64,000 nucleotides of DNA, taken from positions 5,208,001 to 5,272,000 of the forward strand of contig NZ_CP024901.1 of assembly GCF_003343245.1 (NCBI RefSeq), given 5' to 3'. A program made the position numbers and the translations under genes. This DNA comes from Photorhabdus laumondii subsp. laumondii (GTDB lineage: Bacteria; Pseudomonadota; Gammaproteobacteria; Enterobacterales; Enterobacteriaceae). Shown piece after piece: positions 1 to 8,942 of the stretch. Under the pieces are notes generated by a model that saw only the letters and a program-made list of their open reading frames with translations, did no database searches and was not told the origin of the DNA. Position 1 is the first letter of the stretch. Each line of letters starts with the position of its first letter.

Positions 1-62
1 CTGCAAGATGAGAAACACCGCCCAATCGCGGTGCTTAACGACTTATTTAGAGTTACCGGGGC

Positions 63-1167
63 TATATACCCGTGCTCATTGAAACTGCTTGATTTTCGCC
101 CAAATGAGGTTCATGGTATCAGTCATGAAAATATTCATTACCGATGAACAAAAAGCTGAACTTGAACACCTCCATCACACCTGCCGGGATAAGAGAGAGT
201 GTGATCGCATCAAAGCGGTCCTGCTGGCCTCTGAGGGCTAGAGTTCAGTGATGATCGCTCAGGCCCTGCGTCTTCATGAAACGACCATTAATCGTCATAT
301 CAGTGATTACCTTAATCACCGCAAAATCAAGCCCGAAAATGGCGGCTCTCAGAGCCATCTCAGCGAAACACAGACTCAGGAACTTATCGCTTATCTGACC
401 GCGAATCTTCTGCCCACCACACAAGCGGTTATCCGCCTTGTCAAAGAAACATGGGATATCAGTTACACTGTTCCCGGCATGAATAAATGGCTGCACCATA
501 ATGGATTTAGTTATAAAAGACCGACCGGCGTGCCGCACAAGTTCAACGCGGAGCAGCAACGGGCCTTTATGGAAACCTACGGGAAACTCAAGCAGGAAGC
601 CGGAGACCATGAACCCATCCTGTTCATTGATGGCGTCCATCCCACGCAGGGGACCAAACTCGCTTATGGCTGGATGCGCAAAGGGCAGAAAACCGCAGTG
701 AAAACCACAGGAAGCCGTACCCGTCTGAACCTGATGGGGGCCCTGAATCTGGCTGATATCAGCAAAACGGTAGTACGTGAGTATGACCGTATCGACAGTT
801 ATCACATCGCCGAGTTCTTCATTGCCATCCGTGAGACTTATCCGGTCAGTCAGAAGGTTCATATTATCCTTGACGGAGCCGGTTACCACCGAAGCAGACT
901 GGTGAAAGACTGGGCTTATGTGATGAATATTGCTCTTCATTACTTGCCGCCATACAGCCCGAATCTGAACCCGATAGAAAGGCTGTGGAAGGTGATGAAT
1001 GAACAGGTCAGGAATACCCCTTATTTCGCCTCGACGGTCTTGTTCAGACAGGCAATACATCGTTTTTTTACGGAAATATTACCGGAACTTGCCAGGAACC
1101 TGTCGGGCCGTATTAATGACAACTTCCAGGTTCTGAATCCTGCATCTTCAAGTTAAGCGGGTATATA
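63..1167 (+). mobile_element. IS630-family insertion sequence (transposase carries a stop codon)
   Basis: The element is bounded by imperfect inverted repeats of about 26 bp. The left end reads TATATACCCG from 63 and the right end is its complement CGGGTATATA ending at 1167. The outer TA dinucleotides fit the TA target duplication of the IS630/Tc1 group. It contains one transposase frame. A shortened relative lies at 44382-44853. The right end sits inside a CoiA-like gene read on the minus strand. The left flank, 1-62, holds only a GC-rich inverted repeat (caccgc/gcggtg) and no recognisable gene. Confidence 0.85.
125..1156 (+). pseudogene. IS630-family DDE transposase with in-frame TAG
   Basis: The frame from ATG 125 would give a 343-residue DDE transposase with an N-terminal helix-turn-helix region and a C-terminal RNase H-like catalytic domain. 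The catalytic acidic residues lie in FIDGVHPTQ, ILDGAGYHRS and NLNPIERLW. Codon 39 (239-241) is TAG. The related copy near 44.7 kb has Trp here (EGWSSVMIAQ against EG-stop-SSVMIAQ), so this is a TGG to TAG nonsense change. A product could restart at GTG 248 or ATG 251 but would lose part of the DNA-binding region. The element is probably not autonomous unless the stop is suppressed or a related transposase acts on it. Confidence 0.85.
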
Positions 1168-1535
1168 TTAGTGAGCAACAAAACATCTGCACGGTGACTA
1201 CCTATTGTTGCTTCGAGTTGAGCATTCAATATTTTAACTTTTCTGCGAGGTATATCTACTTCTCTTCCCAAAACCGATAATTTAACTTCTGGTATATCTA
1301 AAATTTCCTGTTCAGAAAAATACTCTTGGAAAAATCGATGAAGCATTGTCATATAACATGATTTTTTCTCAGATGTTGCATGCGCGAAATGATGCTCTTT
1401 GATTTTACCTTGCTTAGCGATCATCTGATCGTCACAGCCGGGGCAAACACAATTACACTTTCGCCCATTCTTAGCATCGTCCACATGAAGTAGCCGCTTT
1501 GTTTCATTACTTATTGCATACTCAAACATGGCCAT
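1168..1535 (-). pseudogene. CoiA-like (predicted nuclease) protein, 3' end removed by the IS
   Basis: About 122 residues remain before the IS630 end is reached, after which the frame runs about 18 codons into IS sequence to a stop at 1113. The N-terminal part has a cysteine cluster and HHFAHA segment (CNCVCPGCDDQM, then KIKEHHFAHA), followed by HRADVLL. These are typical of the competence CoiA-like family, which is linked to predicted nucleases. Family members are usually considerably longer, so the C-terminal part is missing. Joining the two IS flanks through the TA target gives only a few more codons before a stop. The left flank therefore may not be the original continuation, perhaps because of an IS-linked deletion. 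The start is ATG 1535. Confidence 0.6.
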
Positions 1536-1879
1536 AAAATGAAACTCCGTTAATCACCTCATTTGCAATTTTTAGCATAACCCCAAATCAATCCCCTTGC
1601 CCGATGGTAGTTAACCCATATAAACATAGAATCCATAACGGATGAATCCTATATAGGTAATCCTAGGCTCTCTTTACATGCATTCACTAAGTCGACGTTA
1701 TAAAAATTGCAGCTTCATCTCCTTACTTTAAAAATATGTAATCTCCGATAACTCTGCTCAGCTCACAACTGTAAATATATATAGGTTTTACTATTCATAA
1801 AACAAAAAAAGTGAGATACTATTAAAATAGTCCAGATAAAATTATTTCAACATACTAATAAATAAGAGGTTTTAAAAAA
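1536..1879. other. AT-rich intergenic region upstream of ietA-like gene
   Basis: This 344-bp region separates divergently read genes. It is AT-rich with several TATA-like stretches, and AAGAGG at about 1863-1868 precedes the ATG at 1880. It must hold the promoters for the CoiA-like gene and the ATPase/protease pair, but I see no unambiguous -35/-10 pair and no coding frame. Confidence 0.5.
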
Positions 1880-3001
1880 ATGGGCGAATTAATTGGAATT
1901 CAGGCAGATTTAGCCCGGTTAGTAAGATTGGTTATTAACGAGCAGTACGATGATGTTAGGCTATATGTAGCACGGCTAGTACGTAAGTATCGAGAGAACA
2001 CGCCGGAGCTATCAGCACAGCTTGACTTGTATTTACGTAGTAAGCCCTTCAAGAAAACTCAAAGCTTACGTAAGGCAACTACACCACCTAATATAATTTC
2101 AGAAGCCTTACCAGTAGATGAAGATTCAAGACTAACGCTATTAAAAACATCACCAACGACAGATGCGATACCAAAGCCATTATTAAATACAGGGATTGAA
2201 GATGCGTTAGACCAGCTAATTCTTGAACGTAAAAACATTAATAAACTAGAAAAAATCGGATTACAACCGACCCGTTCAGCTATCTTTGTTGGTCCTCCCG
2301 GGGTAGGTAAAACATTAACGGCAAGCTGGCTAGCCCAAAAATTAGGCGTGCCTTTCTATGTACTTGACCTAACAGCAGTAATGAGTAGTTATTTAGGCAA
2401 AAGTGGTAATAACCTTAGAGCAGCCTTAGATTTTGCCAAAAGAGGTCCATGTGTTTTATTACTAGATGAAATCGATTCAATAGCTAAAAAAAGAAGTGAC
2501 GATTCGGATGTTGGCGAACTTAAACGTTTAGTTACAGTGATTCTTCAAGAAGTCGATCAATGGCCTTCGTCTAGCGTGTTACTTGCTGCGACAAACTATG
2601 AAGAGCTTATCGATCCCGCATTGTGGAGAAGATTTGACCTTGTACTTCATTTTGAAAAACCTGATAGCGAAACAATCAAAGAAGCTATACAACGCTTTCT
2701 AGGTTCAGATTATGCCATTTTTGCTCGATGGATCGATATTCTTGTAATCCTGTTTAAAAATGAGTCTTTCAGCAATATTGAACGTTCAATTAACAAATTT
2801 CGTCGTTCAATAGCTTTAGGTATCGCATCTGATGAGGTACTAATTGAAGATTTCATTAAAGATAGCTTATCAAAGCTTGATAAAACAGAAAAAAGAAATG
2901 TCGCTATTAATTTAAGTAAAAACTCTAAACTATCTCAGCATGCAATATCAGATTTAACAGGTGTTAGTAGAGACACCATTAGAAAATACAGTGCTGCTTA
3001 A
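1880..3001 (+). CDS. ietA: AAA-family ATPase, IetA-like partner of a subtilisin protease
   Basis: This 373-residue protein has one AAA+ module. The Walker A motif GPPGVGKT is at residues 138-145, Walker B LLLDEID has D196 and E197, and an arginine-rich sensor region (DPALWRRFD) follows. The last ~25 residues look like a helix-turn-helix (HAISDLTGVSRDTIRKY). It lies 22 bp upstream of a subtilisin-like protease gene on the same strand. This arrangement is that of IetAS, described on Agrobacterium Ti plasmids as a toxin-antitoxin and incompatibility module (IetA ATPase, IetS protease) and later counted among anti-phage systems. By analogy the ATPase would restrain or direct the protease. An AAGAGG ribosome site supports ATG 1880. 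The family assignment comes from domain order and length, not from a search. Confidence 0.75.
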   Translation: MGELIGIQADLARLVRLVINEQYDDVRLYVARLVRKYRENTPELSAQLDLYLRSKPFKKTQSLRKATTPPNIISEALPVDEDSRLTLLKTSPTTDAIPKPLLNTGIEDALDQLILERKNINKLEKIGLQPTRSAIFVGPPGVGKTLTASWLAQKLGVPFYVLDLTAVMSSYLGKSGNNLRAALDFAKRGPCVLLLDEIDSIAKKRSDDSDVGELKRLVTVILQEVDQWPSSSVLLAATNYEELIDPALWRRFDLVLHFEKPDSETIKEAIQRFLGSDYAIFARWIDILVILFKNESFSNIERSINKFRRSIALGIASDEVLIEDFIKDSLSKLDKTEKRNVAINLSKNSKLSQHAISDLTGVSRDTIRKYSAA

Positions 3002-3023
3002 CGGGCTTTAGTAAGGAAATTAT

Positions 3024-5249
3024 ATGGCTAATACTAATTTTTTGATCGGTCGTGGCGAACTATTAACACATGATATCCCATCGCCTAAAAGAAGAATGGA
3101 TAAATCTGAGGTTTATACACTAACAGAAGCAAAAAAACGTTTAACACCTCAAATACAAACAACTAACGATATATTTAAAAAGCTACCAGCACACTCCTGC
3201 CCGCATGATTATGCAGTAGCCAAATTAACAATGAACCCTAGCTATATTGCAAGGTCTTATTTCCCTACGGCTATGTTGAGAAATACAGATTTAAAATCTG
3301 TGGGTAGCAAAACTGTAAAAATTGTACCTGAAAAATGGAAAAGAAAAATAGATGTTATTGAGCACCCAACTACTCAGCTATTTGTAGCCGGAAAACGTTC
3401 AGCATTTAGAAATTTATCTGAGTGGATCAGTGAATTAGAAAATAACTCTGCTGAATCAATTGATTTCGCCAGAATAGAAGCGTTTGAAGCATATCTACCG
3501 GAAGAACGTTTTATTATTCCTGAAAATATACAAGAAACACATTTCGAAGTAGGAATTCATCTTCTTCAAAATGATGATGAGGATTTTGTCCAGCGTAAAT
3601 TTATCGATTATGCAAAGTCATTGGATATAACCGTATACTCTGATCTAACCTTTACGGCCGGCTCTTTATGGTTTTTACCCGTGCAAGGTAATATATCCGC
3701 TATAAAAAAACTAGCTCAGTTTACCTTCGTTAGGGTAATAAGGCCTGTTCCTAAATTAAGAGGTTTAAGGCCTTTAAGAAGAACATCCGGTACCGCAATA
3801 CCGTGTACACTCCCCGAAGAAGCCCCGCTATCAAATGATATAAGAGTTGCAATACTTGATGGTGGGTTGCCTGATAAGCATCCAATAAAACCGTGGTTAA
3901 AATCATATCGGGTGTTAGACGAGCATGCGAATGACAATCCCGATGCTTTAGAACATGGTTTAGGCGTTTCGTCTGCATTTTTATTTGGACCGATAAAAAG
4001 CAATGTTAAGCCCCCTATCCCGTACGCGTATATTGATAATTTAAGAGTTCTAGATAATAAAGCATATGAAGAAGACCCGTTAGAGTTATACCGAACTTTA
4101 GGTTTAATCGAAGAGGTTTTACTCTCTAGGCAATATCAATTCTTAAATTTAAGTTTAGGCCCTGATTTACCGATTGAAGATACTGAGGTTCACGCTTGGA
4201 CATCCGTTATTGACGATCTTCTAAGTGATGGCGAAACTTTAATGACCGTCGCTGTTGGAAACAATGGAGATATGGATAAAGAATCAGGAAATGCCAGAAT
4301 TCAAATCCCCGCTGATTGTGTAAACGCTTTAGCAATTGGTGCATCTGATTCAACTAATGATGATAACTGGCAAAAAGCTTCGTATAGTGCAATTGGACCG
4401 GGAAGAAGTCCCGGTGTAATGAAACCTGATATTGTAGCTTTTGGGGGTGAAACATCTGAATATTTTCATGTTCTCACGGAAGGCTCTAAGCCTAATATTA
4501 CTCCTGAGCGTGGCACTAGCTTTGCTGCTCCATATGCACTAAGAAATGCTGTAGGCATAAGAGCTATTTTAGGTAACAATCTCAACTTATTAGCAATTAA
4601 AGCACTATTGATTCACTCATCAAAAAATAAAGATCATCCAAGCATTGAAGTTGGGTGGGGGAAAATACCTGAAGATTTAAATGATATTATTGTTAGCCCT
4701 AATGGTGTAGCACGCATCGTATATCAAGGGGAATTAAAACCCGGTAAATATTTAAGAGCCCCTGTTCCGTTACCAATCTCAGGCTTAACAGGAAAAATAA
4801 ATTTAACCGCTACTTTCTGTTACGCAACGGCTACAGATCCACAAGACTCAGCATCATATACAAAAGCCGGGTTAGAAGTATCTTTTAGGCCGAATGACTC
4901 TAGAATTAAAGACGGTAAAAAGAACGCTGAAACCGCAGGTTTTTTCGAACTTAAAAAATTTGCCACTGAAAGCGAGCAACGTTCTGATATGGGAAAATGG
5001 GAAACCGTCCTTCATGCATCTAAAAATATGCTAGGTTCCACTCTAAAAAGTCCAGTATTCGACATACATTATAATGCTAGAGAGTCCGGGGGAAGTGTTC
5101 CGGGAAATAAAGCAGACAAAATTCAATATGCACTAATCATTACTGTAAAGGCCGCAAAACATCAAGATTTATATAATGACATATTACGAGCTTATAATAA
5201 AATTTTAGTGCCTATACAGCCTCAAACGTCTATACCGATTCGTTCGTAA
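3024..5249 (+). CDS. ietS: S8 (subtilisin-like) serine peptidase, IetS-like
   Basis: This 741-residue protein has an N-terminal region of about 270 residues that I do not recognise, a peptidase S8 domain, and a C-terminal beta-rich region. The catalytic triad is intact: Asp279 (VAILDGG), His311 (EHGLGVSS) and Ser499 (RGTSFAAPYA). Asn413 in VAVGNNGD supplies the oxyanion hole. No signal peptide is visible, so it probably acts in the cytoplasm, unlike secreted subtilisins. That fits the IetS toxin/effector role next to the AAA ATPase. The pair is probably co-transcribed and ends at a hairpin at 5265-5291. Its target cannot be read from the sequence. Confidence 0.78.
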   Translation: MANTNFLIGRGELLTHDIPSPKRRMDKSEVYTLTEAKKRLTPQIQTTNDIFKKLPAHSCPHDYAVAKLTMNPSYIARSYFPTAMLRNTDLKSVGSKTVKIVPEKWKRKIDVIEHPTTQLFVAGKRSAFRNLSEWISELENNSAESIDFARIEAFEAYLPEERFIIPENIQETHFEVGIHLLQNDDEDFVQRKFIDYAKSLDITVYSDLTFTAGSLWFLPVQGNISAIKKLAQFTFVRVIRPVPKLRGLRPLRRTSGTAIPCTLPEEAPLSNDIRVAILDGGLPDKHPIKPWLKSYRVLDEHANDNPDALEHGLGVSSAFLFGPIKSNVKPPIPYAYIDNLRVLDNKAYEEDPLELYRTLGLIEEVLLSRQYQFLNLSLGPDLPIEDTEVHAWTSVIDDLLSDGETLMTVAVGNNGDMDKESGNARIQIPADCVNALAIGASDSTNDDNWQKASYSAIGPGRSPGVMKPDIVAFGGETSEYFHVLTEGSKPNITPERGTSFAAPYALRNAVGIRAILGNNLNLLAIKALLIHSSKNKDHPSIEVGWGKIPEDLNDIIVSPNGVARIVYQGELKPGKYLRAPVPLPISGLTGKINLTATFCYATATDPQDSASYTKAGLEVSFRPNDSRIKDGKKNAETAGFFELKKFATESEQRSDMGKWETVLHASKNMLGSTLKSPVFDIHYNARESGGSVPGNKADKIQYALIITVKAAKHQDLYNDILRAYNKILVPIQPQTSIPIRS

Positions 5250-5264
5250 CGAATCTCATTAATA

Positions 5265-5291
5265 TAGCCTCGTCACAACCATACGAGGCTA
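5265..5291 (+). terminator. Hairpin downstream of the ietAS-like pair
   Basis: Inverted repeat TAGCCTCGT / ACGAGGCTA with a 9-nt loop, 15 bp after the protease stop. The downstream T-run is weak, so it may be a modest terminator or serve both converging genes. Confidence 0.55.
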
Positions 5292-5342
5292 TTAGATAAT
5301 TTTTAGCATGGTTCAAAAGTCACACTATCTACTCAGGCAGAT

Positions 5343-5774
5343 TTACCTATAAGCAGCGACATTTTGAGGCGGTACGGGTTGCTGGTGGCAAGGAAAACCA
5401 TAAAGTAAATCCAGTTCTAAAGTTTCATCCGATGCGGTTAAGCAGCCTAAGATAAAGCTTTCAGCTATTGCCATGCGTTTACGGACTTCACTTTCATTTA
5501 ACTTATATTTACGGCCTATAGAACGTTTCGACATGCCTTTAGCATAGTGACATTCGATAAAATCGCATTCTTGTTCCATCTGGACGTTACGCAATTTCGC
5601 AATACACCCATCAATGATCAGTCCATCCTCGTCACAGCATGAAAGCTTAGTAATGCTCGTTCGGCTCACCAAGCCTTTAAATCCAGCGGTAACAGATGAC
5701 CAGCCAAGGCCAGAGCGCCCATGAACAACCCAACCACCCCAATGTAAAAGTATCTTCTGAATATCTCTTTGCAT
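5343..5774 (-). CDS. Phage antiterminator Q family protein
   Basis: This is a 143-residue protein with the order seen in lambdoid late-gene antitermination proteins of the Q family: an N-terminal WGGWV segment, SGLGWSSVTAGFKGLV, then SCCDEDGLIIDGCIAKL. A helix-turn-helix-like stretch follows (YAKGMSKRSIGRKYKLNESEVRKR). Q proteins bind DNA near a late promoter and modify RNA polymerase to read through terminators. No holin, lysin or structural phage genes are nearby, so this is probably a prophage remnant carried in the island. The start is ATG 5774. Its direction is convergent with the protease gene. Confidence 0.7.
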   Translation of the reverse strand: MQRDIQKILLHWGGWVVHGRSGLGWSSVTAGFKGLVSRTSITKLSCCDEDGLIIDGCIAKLRNVQMEQECDFIECHYAKGMSKRSIGRKYKLNESEVRKRMAIAESFILGCLTASDETLELDLLYGFPCHQQPVPPQNVAAYR

Positions 5775-6187
5775 TTTTACACGCGCAGTTTTCTGTAGTT
5801 AGAACCTATAGTTTTCTATAGTGAAAGCTATAAAGTGATCTGGGTTTTTCTGTACCAGTTGATACATTTTATCAAAGAAAAGAGATAAAACGAATCGCAC
5901 ATAACTAATTGATTTATATTAATTATACTGGATAAGCAGAGTTGAGTTTTAAGGGTGTAGTATTTTGCAAATTGAGGTGGTGGTTTTCAGGCAGGGTTAT
6001 CTATCACCCGCCAGCTTTTAGAAGTGAATACTTATAGCCAAAGTGTTCACTCTAAAACTTATTAATATTATCAAATAATTAATTACTATATTTATATAAA
6101 AATGAACACTATGAACACTTATATATAAGTTTTTAAAATCCTAAATTATCTAAAAGAGTAGATAACTACATTTCAGTGGTGGAGATG
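5775..6187. other. AT-rich region without a recognisable gene
   Basis: About 410 bp of AT-rich DNA lie between the Q-like gene and the integrase stop. Near 5787-5840 the motif AGTTTTCT(A/G)TAG occurs twice, and further on there are scattered AT repeats. I see no coding frame, tRNA or clear terminator. Confidence 0.4.
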
Positions 6188-7453
6188 TTATCCCCTGCCT
6201 GTTGATTGGGCGTAGTCATAGGGTGAAATAAATCCTTGCCTATTAGCATCTAGGTAATCCGCCCACCATTGCAACATAAGGCGACATTCATCTAAATGAT
6301 GTGATGTGTGTAGGTAAGCCGCTTTAACATTATTTCTTTCCAAGTGGCTCAGTTGCCTCTCTATAACATCATCAGCCCAAATCCCAGACTCTCCCATAGC
6401 GCCCCGCGCCATTGTTCTAAATCCGTGGTAACAAATTTCTGTCTTAATGTCGTAGCCCATAACTCGAAGTGCTTTATTCACCGTGTTTTCGCTCATGACC
6501 TTATTGGGGTCTCTATCACCGGGGAATAAACATCGATTATCACCGCTATATTCTTTAAGCTTTTCGAGTAGTGCCATAGCTTGACTGCTCAACGGTACTA
6601 TGTGCGGTGTTTTCATCTTCATCCCGCGTTCTGAAAACTTAACGTTTTCTATGGCTTCGCGCTTACCGGGTATTTCCCATATCGCATTATCAAAGTCGAA
6701 TTCATCCCACCTAACGAAACGTAGCTTACTGGCTCTAACAAAGGTCAATAAACCAAATTCAATAGCGATACGTGTCACTTCACGCCCTTTAAACAAAGCA
6801 GTCCTTTCGAGTAATTCAGGTAACCGGCTAGGCGGTAAAGCAGGATGATGTTCGGTTTTCGTTGTAGAAAGTGCCCCCGCCATATCTAAAGCGGGATTGC
6901 TTTCAATAATTCCACATTGCACAGCGTAGCGCATAATAGCGGTAACACATTGCTGTAGACGTTTAGCAACATCGACCTTATCAGCATCATCAACGGCTTT
7001 TATAGGTACAAGTAGCTCACGGGTCTTTAACTGACGGATATCAATTTTACCAATATGAGGAAAGATGTATTGTTCAAGGCTGCGCAGTACACGCGCCCGG
7101 TTATAGTCACCCCACCGCTTATTACTGGAGTGCCATTTCCTAGCAATAGTTTCAAAATTGAATTCGCCTGATGCCTCAGCTTGTGTCTCTTTCTGTGTTG
7201 CTTTGGGATCTATACCATTAGCTATCAGTTTTTTAGCCTCATTACGTTTAGCTCTGGCATCAGCAAGAGAAATTACCGGGTAAACCCCAAATGCTAACCT
7301 GTCTTCTTTTTTATCAGTAGGTCGGCGGTATTTCATACGCCAGTATTTTGAACCTCGCGGAGTAATTTCCAGATACAACCCGCCACCATCAGCGAGTTTA
7401 TAGGCTTTATCTTTTGGCTTTGCTGCCTCTATTTGCCTGGCATTGAGTTTCAT
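6188..7453 (-). CDS. P4-type tyrosine integrase of the left island
   Basis: This 421-residue tyrosine recombinase has the N-terminal DUF4102-type domain of P4-like integrases (KLADGGGLYLEITPRGSKYW), a core-binding domain and a C-terminal catalytic domain. The catalytic residues include the Arg in FVRASKLRF, the HGFR box in CYHGFRTMA and the nucleophile Tyr in KAAYLHT. It is clearly paralogous to the integrase at 18260-19516. Its 5' end points at a 20-bp leuX-like repeat at 7605-7624, as P4-type int genes usually do, so it probably integrated an island at leuX. The gene runs leftward into that island. The start is ATG 7453. Confidence 0.92.
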   Translation of the reverse strand: MKLNARQIEAAKPKDKAYKLADGGGLYLEITPRGSKYWRMKYRRPTDKKEDRLAFGVYPVISLADARAKRNEAKKLIANGIDPKATQKETQAEASGEFNFETIARKWHSSNKRWGDYNRARVLRSLEQYIFPHIGKIDIRQLKTRELLVPIKAVDDADKVDVAKRLQQCVTAIMRYAVQCGIIESNPALDMAGALSTTKTEHHPALPPSRLPELLERTALFKGREVTRIAIEFGLLTFVRASKLRFVRWDEFDFDNAIWEIPGKREAIENVKFSERGMKMKTPHIVPLSSQAMALLEKLKEYSGDNRCLFPGDRDPNKVMSENTVNKALRVMGYDIKTEICYHGFRTMARGAMGESGIWADDVIERQLSHLERNNVKAAYLHTSHHLDECRLMLQWWADYLDANRQGFISPYDYAQSTGRG

Positions 7454-7604
7454 GTTGGGGGCACATTATTAATCGAATCGGAAGATGCCCCCACAGATAT
7501 GTGGATTGTAACGGACGATAATAGACCTTGATAGACTATTTTATTTGATTTATAAGGAGTTTTCTTAGATAAGTGGACTTTGGTGAACTGCTATGAACAT
7601 AGTC

Positions 7605-7624
7605 ATGGTCGAAGGCCGGACTCG
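7605..7624 (-). repeat. leuX 3'-end duplication (candidate attachment site)
   Basis: ATGGTCGAAGGCCGGACTCG matches the 3' end of tRNA-Leu(CAA) at 19734-19755, except that GC after ATGGT is missing. It lies about 150 bp from the 5' end of the 6188-7453 integrase, the same geometry as leuX to the second integrase. It most likely marks an att junction between two tandem islands. Confidence 0.75.
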
Positions 7625-7949
7625 TCAAAAAATACAGTCTATTGATTTTTAATGTATTTCATAAATTAAATATTGTATTGACCACCATTTTGACCCCCTG
7701 AATTTTTTATACAACGCTATTTTGGGCAATCTTTACGGCAGATATGAGGGGGAATATTCCCCCCTTTAATCAAATGAGATGAACAAATCTGACAGCCATT
7801 AATAACGAGGAACGAACATTGACAAAATTTGTAATTGGACATTTATTGCAGACGTGAGGTCAATCTGCTCTCGCCAAGATTTTACCACATACACAAAACT
7901 GATAATCTCTTAATTATAACAAGATTGTTATAATTCATACTGAATCCAT
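7625..7949. other. Non-coding end of the second island
   Basis: I see no gene in this 325-bp stretch. It contains AT-rich sequence, a short run of GC (GAGGGGGAATATTCCCCCC near 7746-7764, which is partly palindromic) and the 24-bp inverted repeat at 7912-7935 listed separately. Confidence 0.45.
7912..7935 (-). terminator. 24-bp inverted repeat after the unknown operon
   Basis: AATTATAACAA-GA-TTGTTATAATT is a perfect inverted repeat with a 2-nt centre. It lies 15 bp beyond the stop of the minus-strand gene at 7950. It could form an AT-only hairpin that ends the operon, or be a protein-binding palindrome. Confidence 0.45.
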
Positions 7950-8942
7950 TTATCGTTCATAGCAGAAATCGAACACCTCGCTAAAACTGGCTTCCTCCTT
8001 CAGTAATCGTGCTTCTAGATCGTCAAGTTTATCAACTTTAGGCAGAGCATTTGTAGGTGAAATCGCGACGTGAAACTCCGCATTGTACTGACGACCTATT
8101 CTCGTAAACTCGTTACCCAGCAACTCTAGTATATAATCACGCAAAATCAGCTGGTTTCGCCGAAACCGAATCAGACGATGACAAACGAAAAAGTCTGAAC
8201 GTTTTGACGAATCATACTTTCTACCATTCCAACCAGTTTCACGGGTAGCACGGTACAATGCTCGCTCTTGCGTATCCCTCCAAACACAAAAATCAAAGTC
8301 GTTCTTTGGGTTTGGATTTTCATGTGTCGCCTTAGGAAAGAATCCAGTGCCGTCATATTGGTGTCCATCCAAGACCGCTAAAGTCCGATTCTGTTCAGAC
8401 AGCATCCGTTTAATTGATCTTGGCATACTAAAGTGCATCAATTTAGCTCTATCCAAGATACGTAATTCTCTGGGATATTCCCTGTCCTCACTATTCCAGT
8501 TCTTTTCACATCGTTGTGGCACTAACTGAAAATATATATTTAAAAAACTGAAAACGCCGATTCCACTGAAAGACGCGATGCAGATATTTTCCTCTTCAGG
8601 AAAATCATGAAGAAAGTAGTATGCCGTACCGAACGAAACCAATGATCGAGCTATTTCCTCAACTAACTCACGCATTTTTTTATCAATGTTGTGAGATCTA
8701 TGTCTTGTCTTAATATACCTAAATAATGTTTTTGTAAGCTCATCGTCATTAGACTCGATACTAAAAAGGTTGCTACTTTGTCTGGAGCCAGAACAAAAAA
8801 TTCTCGCAAAATCCTGATCAAACATGCTTCGGTTAAACGTAGGCCGCTCACTCTTGAGTTTGATAAAAAGCCTATCAATGAAACTGAGATTAACATCAGC
8901 AAAGTAATAGCGATCAAATGGGGAGGTCCTGACAATTTTCAT
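7950..8942 (-). CDS. Unrecognised 330-residue protein, last gene of the unknown operon
   Basis: I do not recognise a family. The protein is soluble-looking and rich in charged and aromatic residues, with many Arg and Phe. It has no signal peptide and only one moderately hydrophobic segment (SGIGVFSFLNIYFQLV, about residues 125-140). The start ATG overlaps the stop of the preceding gene by 4 bp (ATGA), so translation is probably coupled and it belongs to the same operon as the genes up to 11421. The context (island cargo beside a toxin-antitoxin pair) would suit a defence or stress function, but nothing in the sequence proves it. Confidence 0.6.
   Translation of the reverse strand: MKIVRTSPFDRYYFADVNLSFIDRLFIKLKSERPTFNRSMFDQDFARIFCSGSRQSSNLFSIESNDDELTKTLFRYIKTRHRSHNIDKKMRELVEEIARSLVSFGTAYYFLHDFPEEENICIASFSGIGVFSFLNIYFQLVPQRCEKNWNSEDREYPRELRILDRAKLMHFSMPRSIKRMLSEQNRTLAVLDGHQYDGTGFFPKATHENPNPKNDFDFCVWRDTQERALYRATRETGWNGRKYDSSKRSDFFVCHRLIRFRRNQLILRDYILELLGNEFTRIGRQYNAEFHVAISPTNALPKVDKLDDLEARLLKEEASFSEVFDFCYER

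Noticed and set aside
245..1060. 271-codon open frame on the minus strand inside the IS
   Set aside because: It is antisense to the IS630 transposase, whose motifs are clear; no family or ribosome site supports the minus frame.
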